The notes under the pieces are model-generated. The model saw only the letters and a program-made list of their open reading frames with translations. It ran no database searches and was not told where the DNA came from. Made by a program: the position numbers and the translations under genes. A stretch of DNA of 6,562 nt from Candidatus Bathyarchaeota archaeon (GTDB lineage: Archaea > Thermoproteota > Bathyarchaeia > TCS64): the NCBI GenBank assembly GCA_030602935.1, contig JAUVYU010000041.1, forward strand, positions 1 to 6,562, in the 5' to 3' direction. Below are positions 1 through 5,564 of the stretch, piece by piece. Position 1 is the stretch's first letter. The number at the start of each line of letters is the position of its first letter.

Positions 1-249
1 CATGATCTCCTCCATTATTGCACGGAGCTTCACCCTATCTTCTTCGGTTCTCTGCGCCTTGTCCCAGTAATGCTCGGCTTTCTCCAGGATGTCGACGGTG
101 ATCATTGTGGTGGTTAGCGCTCCGCTGGGGACATCGTTCTCCTCCAGAACCTTGATCATGTTCCCCTTCATCTTCCTGAAGTCGATGGTGGAGTGTATCA
201 GCGTCCCGTCGAGGTCGAAGACGATGCCCTTGTACTTGCGAGAGGTCAT
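1..249 (-). CDS. HAD-superfamily hydrolase, N-terminal part (cut by left edge)
   Basis: Reading the minus strand from ATG at 249 gives 83 uninterrupted codons to the window edge. The N-terminus contains the HAD motif I, FDLDGT at residues 11-16, in which Asp12 would be the phosphoryl-accepting nucleophile and Asp14 the acid/base. The helix-rich, charged stretch that follows (residues about 22-83) looks like the start of a cap domain. Family members are cytosolic Mg-dependent phosphatases such as phosphoglycolate phosphatase-like enzymes; the substrate cannot be told from this part. The start is supported by a GGGTG ribosome binding site six bases before the ATG and by a TATA-like box further upstream, so the gene probably has its own promoter although it follows the ABC operon in the same direction. 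Motifs II-IV lie outside the window. Confidence 0.88.
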   Translation of the reverse strand, partial: MTSRKYKGIVFDLDGTLIHSTIDFRKMKGNMIKVLEENDVPSGALTTTMITVDILEKAEHYWDKAQRTEEDRVKLRAIMEEIM

Positions 250-253
250 AACG

Positions 254-295
254 TGCACCCGAAGTATCCGTGAAGTTGATGCCTCTTGATATAAC
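254..295 (-). promoter_or_regulatory. Archaeal-type promoter and ribosome binding site of the HAD gene
   Basis: On the minus strand a TATA-like TTATAT lies at 289-294. A transcript starting about 25 bases downstream would begin near 265 and leave a leader of about 15 bases. That leader carries GGGTG just before the ATG at 249, complementary to the 3' end of archaeal 16S rRNA. Seen directly: the box and the GGTG. Inferred: the transcript start. Confidence 0.5.
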
Positions 296-307
296 CGTTA
301 TGGTGGG

Positions 308-325
308 GGGTAGAAGAAAGAGGGG
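308..325 (-). terminator. Pyrimidine-rich tract after the ABC operon, possible terminator
   Basis: Ten to 25 bases after the permease stop codon, the minus strand reads CCCCTCTTTCTTCTACC. Archaeal termination often uses T-rich tracts without a hairpin, so this could end the ABC transcript. The T runs are short (three at most) and there is no clear stem-loop, so the call is weak. Confidence 0.25.
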
Positions 326-333
326 CGGTGGTC

Positions 334-1644
334 CTAACGTCTTCTGAAGAGGTTCCTTATTCTATCCAAGGTAAACCTCGAAGTGAGTATCCTCTCCGTC
401 GAGAAGATCCGAGCCGCGATGTAGAGCACGACCACTGTGAACGCCGTGATGTATGCTATGCTGCCGATGGCGGCTGAGTAGTCGCCCAGGAAGGCGGCCT
501 TGGAGGCGAGGATGCTGTGAGTGTAGGGAATCGCCAGGAGTATCCACTGCATCGTCGTCGGCAGCATCTTGATGTCGCTGAACATCAGGATCATGGCGGG
601 GATGAAGATGGGTATGAACAGGATCCCCGTCAGGCTCTGGGCCCCCCTCACGCTGTCGGAGAACACCGAGAGGCAGATGGCGAGGGCGAGGGCTGAGATG
701 AGGGTTATAAATATGTTAATTCCCACGAGGGCTAAGCCGAAGGGCTTGAGGCCGAGGCTGAATCCATCGGTCGCCATGCTCGTCATCTCCGGCGCGAAGG
801 CGAAGGCGGAGTTCATGTAGTAGCCGAATCCCACCATCGAGGCGATGGCCCCGAAGATCGAGACCACTATGGAGCCCGCCAGCTTGCCGCTGAGTATCGT
901 CATGCGGCTCACGGGCAGGGTCATGAGGGTCTCCAGGGTCTTCTCCTCCTTCTCCAGCGCTATGCTCGTGGCCGCCATCTGGATGGCGAAGACGAGGGTG
1001 AGCATCGTCATCATGGGGAGGGTGATACTCTGGTTCATTACGATGCTGAAGATGGCCGAGGGCGCGACCTCCAGGACGTTCCCCTTGATTATGGAGGCCG
1101 AGGTCGTTCGGATCGGGTTTCTGATGGCGTCCGGCTCGGCTGCTCCCCCGGATTCAGTGATGTATCCCTCGATCTTGTTGATTGAGAGGTAGTAGCTGTA
1201 CAGGTTGATGAGGCCGCTTACAGCGTTGGGGCTCTCCGTCTCGACAATGGAGAGGCTCTTCAGGTTAGCGTAGAGCTTGAGATAGGCCTTAAATCCCTGA
1301 GTGACGTTGTCCGAGTACCCCTCCCTGACGTAAAGGAGAGTGGATGCATTCGTGTCCTGGAATGCCATGATGGCATCCTCAAGGGATCCAGCCTCGATGG
1401 TGTGCACCGTGTTGTTGGCGTAGATGTACTCCAGGAAGGAGTCCACGACGGCGCCCTCATCTTCGTTGTAGACTGCGAAGGAGGCGGAGGCCATGGCTCT
1501 CATCATCGACTGCTGAGAGATGTTCATCGCCGAGCCCATGAGGGGGTACATGATCAGGGGCATCAGCACGACGCCCAGCAGGATCTTGGGGTCCCTGATG
1601 AGCTCCTTTATCTCCTTGACGACGAGGGACCTCAGGTTACCCAA
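334..1644 (-). CDS. ABC-2 family transporter permease (NatB/exporter type)
   Basis: This 436-residue membrane protein is probably the permease half of an ABC exporter with the ATPase encoded just upstream. One hydrophobic segment at about residues 20-40 is followed by a roughly 165-residue polar region with NNT, NVT and NQS sequons, likely outside the cell. Five or six further membrane segments lie at about 206-229, 255-278, 303-327, 336-355, 365-382 and 390-413. The ABC-2 hallmark is the charged cytoplasmic loop after the second segment (EKEEKTLETLMTLPVSR, residues 231-247), the likely coupling helix. The start is TTG at 1642-1644; GGAGG nine bases upstream supports it, and the next Met (residue 28) lies inside the first membrane segment. 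It overlaps the ATPase gene by 8 bases, implying translational coupling. The exported substrate (drug, lipid, ion or peptide) cannot be inferred. Confidence 0.92.
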   Translation of the reverse strand: MGNLRSLVVKEIKELIRDPKILLGVVLMPLIMYPLMGSAMNISQQSMMRAMASASFAVYNEDEGAVVDSFLEYIYANNTVHTIEAGSLEDAIMAFQDTNASTLLYVREGYSDNVTQGFKAYLKLYANLKSLSIVETESPNAVSGLINLYSYYLSINKIEGYITESGGAAEPDAIRNPIRTTSASIIKGNVLEVAPSAIFSIVMNQSITLPMMTMLTLVFAIQMAATSIALEKEEKTLETLMTLPVSRMTILSGKLAGSIVVSIFGAIASMVGFGYYMNSAFAFAPEMTSMATDGFSLGLKPFGLALVGINIFITLISALALAICLSVFSDSVRGAQSLTGILFIPIFIPAMILMFSDIKMLPTTMQWILLAIPYTHSILASKAAFLGDYSAAIGSIAYITAFTVVVLYIAARIFSTERILTSRFTLDRIRNLFRRR

Positions 1645-2371
1645 GCTTAGTCGCCTCCATGAAGACCTCCTCCAGGTTCTCCGCGCTGAACCTGTCCATC
1701 AGCTCGGAGGGAGTGCCCACCGCTATGATCACTCCCTCGTCGATGAGGGCGACGCGGTTGCATAGGTACTCCACCTCCAGCATGTTGTGGCTGGAAATCA
1801 GGGTGGTCACGCCCTGCTTGTCGACGTAGTCCCTTATTGTCTGCCTGACGTGAACCGCGTGGACGACGTCGAGTCCTGAGGTGGGCTCGTCGAGGATGGC
1901 CAGCCTGGGCTTCATCATCAGGGCCCTCGCGAGGAGGAGCCGCCTCTTCATCCCCTTGCTGTAGTCTTTCACCCGGTCATTCAGTCTCTCCTCGAGGCCG
2001 GAGATGTACTTCCCCTCCTCCAGCATGTCCGCGGTGCTCCTCTCACCGTTGTCGTAGAACTCGGCCATGAACTCGAGGTACTCGTGGCCTGAGAGGTTCT
2101 GGTAGGCACCGGCCTCCTCGGGGAGGTAGCTGATCATCTCCCTGATCTTCACCGGCTCCTTGACGACGTCAACGCCGAACACCTTGGCGTACCCAACTGT
2201 CGGGCTTATCAGGGTGCTGAGGATCCTGAGGGTGGTCGTCTTCCCGGCGCCATTGGGCCCTATGAGCCCGAAGATCTCACGGTCATTGACCGAGAAGGTC
2301 GTGCCCCTCAGGGCCTCCACGCTGCCAAAGTGCTTCACAAGTGCCTCTACTTCGATGGCGTTATCCATCAA
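1637..2371 (-). CDS. ABC transporter ATP-binding protein (NatA/DrrA-like)
   Basis: This cytosolic nucleotide-binding subunit, 244 residues, would power the ABC-2 permease encoded next. In order it shows Walker A GPNGAGKTT (residues 38-46), a Q-loop region YLPEEAGAY (82-90), the variant signature YSKGMKRR (137-144) typical of DrrA/NatA-type exporters instead of LSGGQ, Walker B LAILDEP (157-163) with catalytic Glu162, D-loop SGLD (165-168) and the switch His195 in SSHN. The usual Q-loop glutamine is replaced by glutamate (Glu85). Length is slightly short for the DrrA family, with little C-terminal extension. The start is TTG at 2371 directly followed by ATG at 2368; GGAG eight bases before the TTG matches the spacing of other TTG starts here, but ATG (243 residues) is equally possible. 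The stop TAA at 1637-1639 lies inside the permease gene. Confidence 0.96.
   Translation of the reverse strand: MMDNAIEVEALVKHFGSVEALRGTTFSVNDREIFGLIGPNGAGKTTTLRILSTLISPTVGYAKVFGVDVVKEPVKIREMISYLPEEAGAYQNLSGHEYLEFMAEFYDNGERSTADMLEEGKYISGLEERLNDRVKDYSKGMKRRLLLARALMMKPRLAILDEPTSGLDVVHAVHVRQTIRDYVDKQGVTTLISSHNMLEVEYLCNRVALIDEGVIIAVGTPSELMDRFSAENLEEVFMEATKLG
1651..1658 (-). promoter_or_regulatory. Ribosome binding site that fixes the TTG start of the permease
   Basis: GGAGGCGA on the minus strand lies inside the last codons of the ATPase gene, with GGAGG nine bases before the TTG at 1644. It is the strongest Shine-Dalgarno match in the window, and its placement is why the TTG is preferred over internal starts. 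Confidence 0.7.
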
Positions 2372-2379
2372 GTTTCACT

Positions 2380-2411
2380 CTCCACTCAATTCCAGAACGG
2401 CTTTATAATCC
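2380..2411 (-). promoter_or_regulatory. Promoter and ribosome binding site of the ABC transporter operon
   Basis: The minus strand carries a good TATA box, TTATAAAG at 2401-2408, in a 101-base AT-richer gap. A transcript start about 25 bases on, near 2379, would leave a very short leader. GGAG at 2380-2383 sits right at that point, so either the transcript starts slightly earlier or the message is nearly leaderless. The remaining gap (2412-2472) shows only an 8-base palindrome, CAATATTG, at 2443-2450. Confidence 0.6.
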
Positions 2412-2472
2412 TATTCAACGACGGCACCTGTCTCGACATAACCAATATTGCGGTCTAGCCAAGAAACATCCG

Positions 2473-4035
2473 TTAAAACCCTGAGCGGAGCACTATCCCC
2501 GCCCTCTCACCTGTGTGCGCTCCTCTGTCTACGGTCACCCTGCTGTTCACGATAACGTATTCAATGCCTTCTGGGAACCGGATGGGGTCTTCGTATGTGC
2601 CCGTGTCGATCACGGTCTCGGGGTTGAAGATGGTGATATCCGCGTGGGCACCTGGCTTCAGGACCCCCCTGCCCTGGAGGCCGAATCGTTCAGCGGGTAG
2701 AGATGTCATCTTTCTTACAGCCTCCTCAAGTGACAGGACTCCTTCTCTAACGTACCTCCCGAGAACCCTGGGGAAGCTGCCGTAGGCCCTCGGATGCGGT
2801 TTACCGAGGACGATACCGTCTGTGCAGAACATCTGGATGGGGCTCCCCATTATGATACGGACATCCTCCTCCGACATGCTGAAGCTCACCATGCCCACTG
2901 CGTTTCTCTCCTCGAGGACCAGCTCGAAGAGGGCCTCCACGATGTCAACTCCCCTCATCTCCGCTATCTCGGCGAGGCTCCTCCCCTCCAGGTGCTTGTT
3001 CCCTTCGGTCTTCACCGATGTGACGATTGTGTCTCCCCACATCGCGAAGCTCCTGTCCTCGGTCATCTCAGCGTAGGCCCTACCCCTCGTCGCTGAATCC
3101 CTGAGGCGATCCAGCATCGCGTCAACGCCTCCCTCGTGCATCCAACTTGGGAGCCGGGCGCTGAGGAAGGTGCTTCCGGCGGTGTAGGGATACTGATCGA
3201 CGGTGATGCTGAGGCCTACTTCACGAGCTTTCTTTATGGCTTCAAGGCCTTGGACGGACCTTCCCCAGTTCCTCTTCCCCGCCGCCTTGAAGTGGCTGAT
3301 ATGGAGCTTGACCCCTGAGTTGGCCCCGATGGTGGCGACCTCCCCTATGGACTCCAGGAGCGCGTCCCCCTCGTTCCTCATGTGTATCACGAATACCCCG
3401 TCCACCTCCGAGACGACCCTGCAGAGCTCAGTCAGCTCCTCGGTGGCGGCGTAGACGCACGGCGGGTAGATCATCCCCGTGCTCAGGCCGTAGGCGCCCT
3501 GCTTCAGGGAGTCCCGGAGGAGCGCCTTCATCTCCTCCAGCTCGGTGTCGGTGGGAGGGCGGTCGTCCATGCCCATCACCGACAGTCTCAGGTTCCCGTG
3601 GCCCACGAGGGAGGCGACGTTCGTGGCGGGTCCGGCCTCCTCGATGGCGTCCAGATACTCCCCTAGGCTCCTCCAGCTCCAATCGATATCCGGGTCGCCG
3701 TTGAGCCCCGAGAGGTAGCTCCTCCAGTTCTCAATGTCCTTCTCCCTGATGGGTGCCTCTCCGAGGCCGTCCTGACCGACAATCTCAGTGGTGATGCCCT
3801 GCATGATCTTCTGCTTGGCCTCGGGCTCGGCGATGAGCATCAGGTCCGAGTGGCTGTGGCTGTCGATGAAACCGGGTGCAACCACGAGTCCCTTTGCGTC
3901 GATCCTCCTCTCGACCCCTCCATGGATCACCCCGACCTCCACAATCTTCCCGTTGGAGACGGCTATGTCACCTGTGTAAGACGTCTTACCCGTGCCGTCA
4001 ACGATCCTGCCACCCTCGATGACCAGATCCACCAT
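2473..4035 (-). CDS. N-acyl-D-amino-acid deacylase family amidohydrolase
   Basis: Full-length member (520 residues; family about 480-540) of the D-aminoacylase branch of the amidohydrolase superfamily, which hydrolyses N-acyl-D-amino acids to a D-amino acid and a carboxylate. An N-terminal beta-sandwich portion leads into a metal-binding barrel. Metal-binding motif HSH is at 60-62; GHGNLR at 145-150, GLSTGMIYPP at 182-191, HMRNE at 217-221 (ligand His217), HISHFK at 244-249 (ligand His247), DQYPYTAGST at 279-288 and TDG at 404-406 (catalytic Asp405) follow in family order. The C-terminus returns to the sandwich (KPGAHADITIFNP). One departure: the family's Cys metal ligand, in GNCG, is replaced by GQDG at 87-90, giving Asp89. 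No signal peptide is visible, so it is probably cytosolic. ATG at 4035 lacks a well-placed ribosome site (AGGTGG lies 14 bases away), so a leaderless message is likely. The acyl and amino acid specificity is unknown. Confidence 0.93.
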   Translation of the reverse strand: MVDLVIEGGRIVDGTGKTSYTGDIAVSNGKIVEVGVIHGGVERRIDAKGLVVAPGFIDSHSHSDLMLIAEPEAKQKIMQGITTEIVGQDGLGEAPIREKDIENWRSYLSGLNGDPDIDWSWRSLGEYLDAIEEAGPATNVASLVGHGNLRLSVMGMDDRPPTDTELEEMKALLRDSLKQGAYGLSTGMIYPPCVYAATEELTELCRVVSEVDGVFVIHMRNEGDALLESIGEVATIGANSGVKLHISHFKAAGKRNWGRSVQGLEAIKKAREVGLSITVDQYPYTAGSTFLSARLPSWMHEGGVDAMLDRLRDSATRGRAYAEMTEDRSFAMWGDTIVTSVKTEGNKHLEGRSLAEIAEMRGVDIVEALFELVLEERNAVGMVSFSMSEEDVRIIMGSPIQMFCTDGIVLGKPHPRAYGSFPRVLGRYVREGVLSLEEAVRKMTSLPAERFGLQGRGVLKPGAHADITIFNPETVIDTGTYEDPIRFPEGIEYVIVNSRVTVDRGAHTGERAGIVLRSGF

Positions 4036-4044
4036 GACAAGTGT

Positions 4045-4074
4045 ACAACCACCTTTGGAGTAAAAAAAGTATAG
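4045..4074 (-). promoter_or_regulatory. Possible promoter of the deacylase gene
   Basis: CTATAC at 4069-4074 on the minus strand is a TATA-like box 34-39 bases before the ATG at 4035. A start about 25 bases downstream, near 4045, gives a leader of about 10 bases, agreeing with the poor ribosome site. The box is moderate and lies inside the upstream gene's terminator, so the gene could instead be reached by read-through. Confidence 0.35.
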
Positions 4075-4088
4075 CCCCCGCCGGGGCT
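4061..4088 (-). terminator. Hairpin plus T-tract terminator after the cyclic amidohydrolase gene
   Basis: Twenty bases after the stop codon at 4108 the minus strand has a perfect 6-base stem, AGCCCC (4083-4088) and GGGGCT (4073-4078), around a 4-base loop. It is followed, four bases later, by seven T in a row (4062-4068). This resembles an intrinsic terminator and also satisfies the oligo-T rule for archaeal termination. Confidence 0.7.
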
Positions 4089-4107
4089 TGACCGGGCTCA
4101 GTCTTGC

Positions 4108-5457
4108 CTATCTACAGGGGCGCAGGTAGACGCCGTATCCCGGTTTACCGAGGATCTCTCCGTCCTTCATGATGGCCTTCCCGCGGACGACGGTCGTGAC
4201 TGGCATCCCTTTCCCCTTCTGTCCAGCGAACGCACTGGCTTTCTCCTTGGAGTAGAGGTCCTCCTCGCGTATCTCGAAGCCCTTCTCCAGGTCGACTATG
4301 ACCAGATCTGCATCTGACCCCGGCATCAGCACGCCCTTCCGTGGGTAGAGCTTAAGCAACTTCGCTGGGTTCAATGAGAATATCTCGACGAGGCGCTCCA
4401 GGGAGATCCTTCCCTCGTTGACCTTGTTGAGCATCAGTGGCAGCGAAGTCTGCACGCCCACCCCCCCGGACGGGGCGTCGAAGATGTTCTTCCAGCCTCT
4501 CTCCTTCTCGGACTTGGGGTATGGCGCGTGGTCGCTGGCAAGCACGCTGATGGTGCCGTCGTTGACCGCTTTCCAGAGGGCATTCTGGTCCTCGGCCTTC
4601 CTCAGGGGAGGGTCGATCTTGGCGTAGGGCCCTTTGGCCTTCATATCCTCCTCGGTCATGAGGAGGTAGTTGGGTGAGGTCTCTCCCGTCACGCACCTAC
4701 CCGTCGCCTGAGCCCAGGCTAGGGCCTCAACGGCCCCCTTCGTGGTCATGTGGCAGATGTGGAGGTGGACTCCAGTCTCCCCCGCTAAGATGATGGTCCT
4801 CATGGTCGCCTCGGTCTCTGCTATCGCCGGCCTGAACTCACAGTGGGCTATGGGGTCTACACGCCCGCTGGCAATCGCCTTCTCCATCCCGCTCTCGACG
4901 ATGCTCTGGTTCTCGGCGTGGATGAGGCAGGGCAGCCCCAGCTCCCCGATGACCTTGAAGTTGTCCAGCATCCATGCGTCCGACGCCGCCAGCTCCTTGA
5001 ACCTGGCTATCATGAAAGTCTTGAAAGCGATGACCCCTCCCGCCGCCAGACCCCTCAAGGCCTCTGCACTGACCTCGCCCGCGCCGCCGATGAGGGCGTA
5101 ATCCACGAGGGCCTTCGCGTCGGCTATCTTGATCTTCTCCTCAAGGGCCTCCACGGAGGTCACGGAGGGAACGGTGTTCGGCATGTCGACGGCGGTCGTG
5201 ACCCCTCCAGCCGCCGCGGCGCGCGTCCCGGTCTCAAAGTCCTCCCTCTCCGTGAACCCGGGGTCCCTGAAGTGGCAGTGTATGTCGATCATCCCGGGGA
5301 GGACGTGCAGCCCGCCCGCGTCGATGACCTCGTCAGCCTCAGGCGTCGCCCCCTTCATCAGTGAGACGACCTTGCCCTCGTCGATTACGACGCTCCCCTC
5401 GTAGAATCCATATGGCGTGTATACTTTTCCATTCCGGACGACCATGTCAACGGCCAA
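4108..5457 (-). CDS. Cyclic amidohydrolase, dihydroorotase/allantoinase/hydantoinase type
   Basis: This 449-residue enzyme belongs to the binuclear-metal amidohydrolases that open cyclic amide rings. The metal site is visible: HCHFR at 60-64 (His60, His62), Lys146 in IAFKTF as the likely carboxylated bridging lysine, His180 in IHAEN, His236 in HICHM, and Asp309 in ASDHAP as catalytic base. Arg64 in HFRDPG and Asn94 in DMPNT match the carboxylate-binding residues of dihydroorotase. However, the carboxylated lysine and GETSPNYL (258-265) are closer to allantoinases and hydantoinases; dihydroorotases usually read EVTPHHL. Dihydroorotase, allantoinase or a related ring opener all remain possible. 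No other pyrimidine biosynthesis gene is nearby. TTG at 5455-5457 is chosen because GGAG lies eight bases upstream and because its N-terminus MAVDMVVRN aligns with MTVDLVVKN of the divergent paralogue; ATG at 5445 is the alternative. Confidence 0.93.
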   Translation of the reverse strand: MAVDMVVRNGKVYTPYGFYEGSVVIDEGKVVSLMKGATPEADEVIDAGGLHVLPGMIDIHCHFRDPGFTEREDFETGTRAAAAGGVTTAVDMPNTVPSVTSVEALEEKIKIADAKALVDYALIGGAGEVSAEALRGLAAGGVIAFKTFMIARFKELAASDAWMLDNFKVIGELGLPCLIHAENQSIVESGMEKAIASGRVDPIAHCEFRPAIAETEATMRTIILAGETGVHLHICHMTTKGAVEALAWAQATGRCVTGETSPNYLLMTEEDMKAKGPYAKIDPPLRKAEDQNALWKAVNDGTISVLASDHAPYPKSEKERGWKNIFDAPSGGVGVQTSLPLMLNKVNEGRISLERLVEIFSLNPAKLLKLYPRKGVLMPGSDADLVIVDLEKGFEIREEDLYSKEKASAFAGQKGKGMPVTTVVRGKAIMKDGEILGKPGYGVYLRPCR

Positions 5458-5463
5458 TTAAAA

Positions 5464-5470
5464 CACTCCT
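5464..5470 (-). promoter_or_regulatory. Ribosome binding site supporting the TTG start at 5457
   Basis: AGGAGTG on the minus strand has GGAG eight bases before the TTG. The alternative ATG at 5445 would be 20 bases away, too far for this site. Confidence 0.65.
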
Positions 5471-5492
5471 ACCCAACATCCATACGAAGAAC

Positions 5493-5502
5493 AGATATAT
5501 CT
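5493..5502 (-). promoter_or_regulatory. TATA box of the minus-strand cyclic amidohydrolase gene
   Basis: AGATATATCT is a 10-base perfect palindrome containing TATATC. On the minus strand it predicts a transcript start near 5471 and a leader of about 14 bases that holds the ribosome site. Being palindromic it could also bind TBP in the other direction, which would give the plus-strand gene a leader of about 40 bases. TACGAA flanks it on both sides, at 5483-5488 and 5503-5508. Confidence 0.55.
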
Positions 5503-5526
5503 TACGAATGGCGGACCACATCCCGG

Positions 5527-5535
5527 CTTTAAGTA
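5527..5535 (+). promoter_or_regulatory. TATA-like box of the plus-strand amidohydrolase gene
   Basis: CTTTAAGTA ends 29 bases before the ATG at 5565. A start about 25 bases from the box centre, near 5556, leaves fewer than ten leader bases. That agrees with the absence of any Shine-Dalgarno match ahead of this gene and suggests a nearly leaderless message. Confidence 0.5.
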
Positions 5536-5564
5536 CACAAGGGCAGATTGAAGACTGACTCAAG

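Noticed and set aside
89..289. Plus-strand frame of 66 codons at the left edge
   Set aside because: It is antisense to the HAD hydrolase N-terminus, whose FDLDGT motif and ribosome site are clear on the minus strand.
845..1192. Plus-strand frame of 115 codons with hydrophobic residues inside the permease gene
   Set aside because: Its hydrophobic look comes from being antisense to membrane-segment codons; the minus strand has the ABC-2 coupling-loop motif.
2443..2450. Palindrome CAATATTG between the deacylase and ABC genes
   Set aside because: Eight bases in an AT-richer gap is easily met by chance, with no second copy or adjacent signal.
4843..5364. Open frame of 173 codons on the plus strand inside the cyclic amidohydrolase gene
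   Set aside because: It is antisense to a gene with all catalytic motifs, has low-complexity Arg/Gly/Pro-rich composition and no recognisable domain; long antisense frames are expected in GC-rich DNA.
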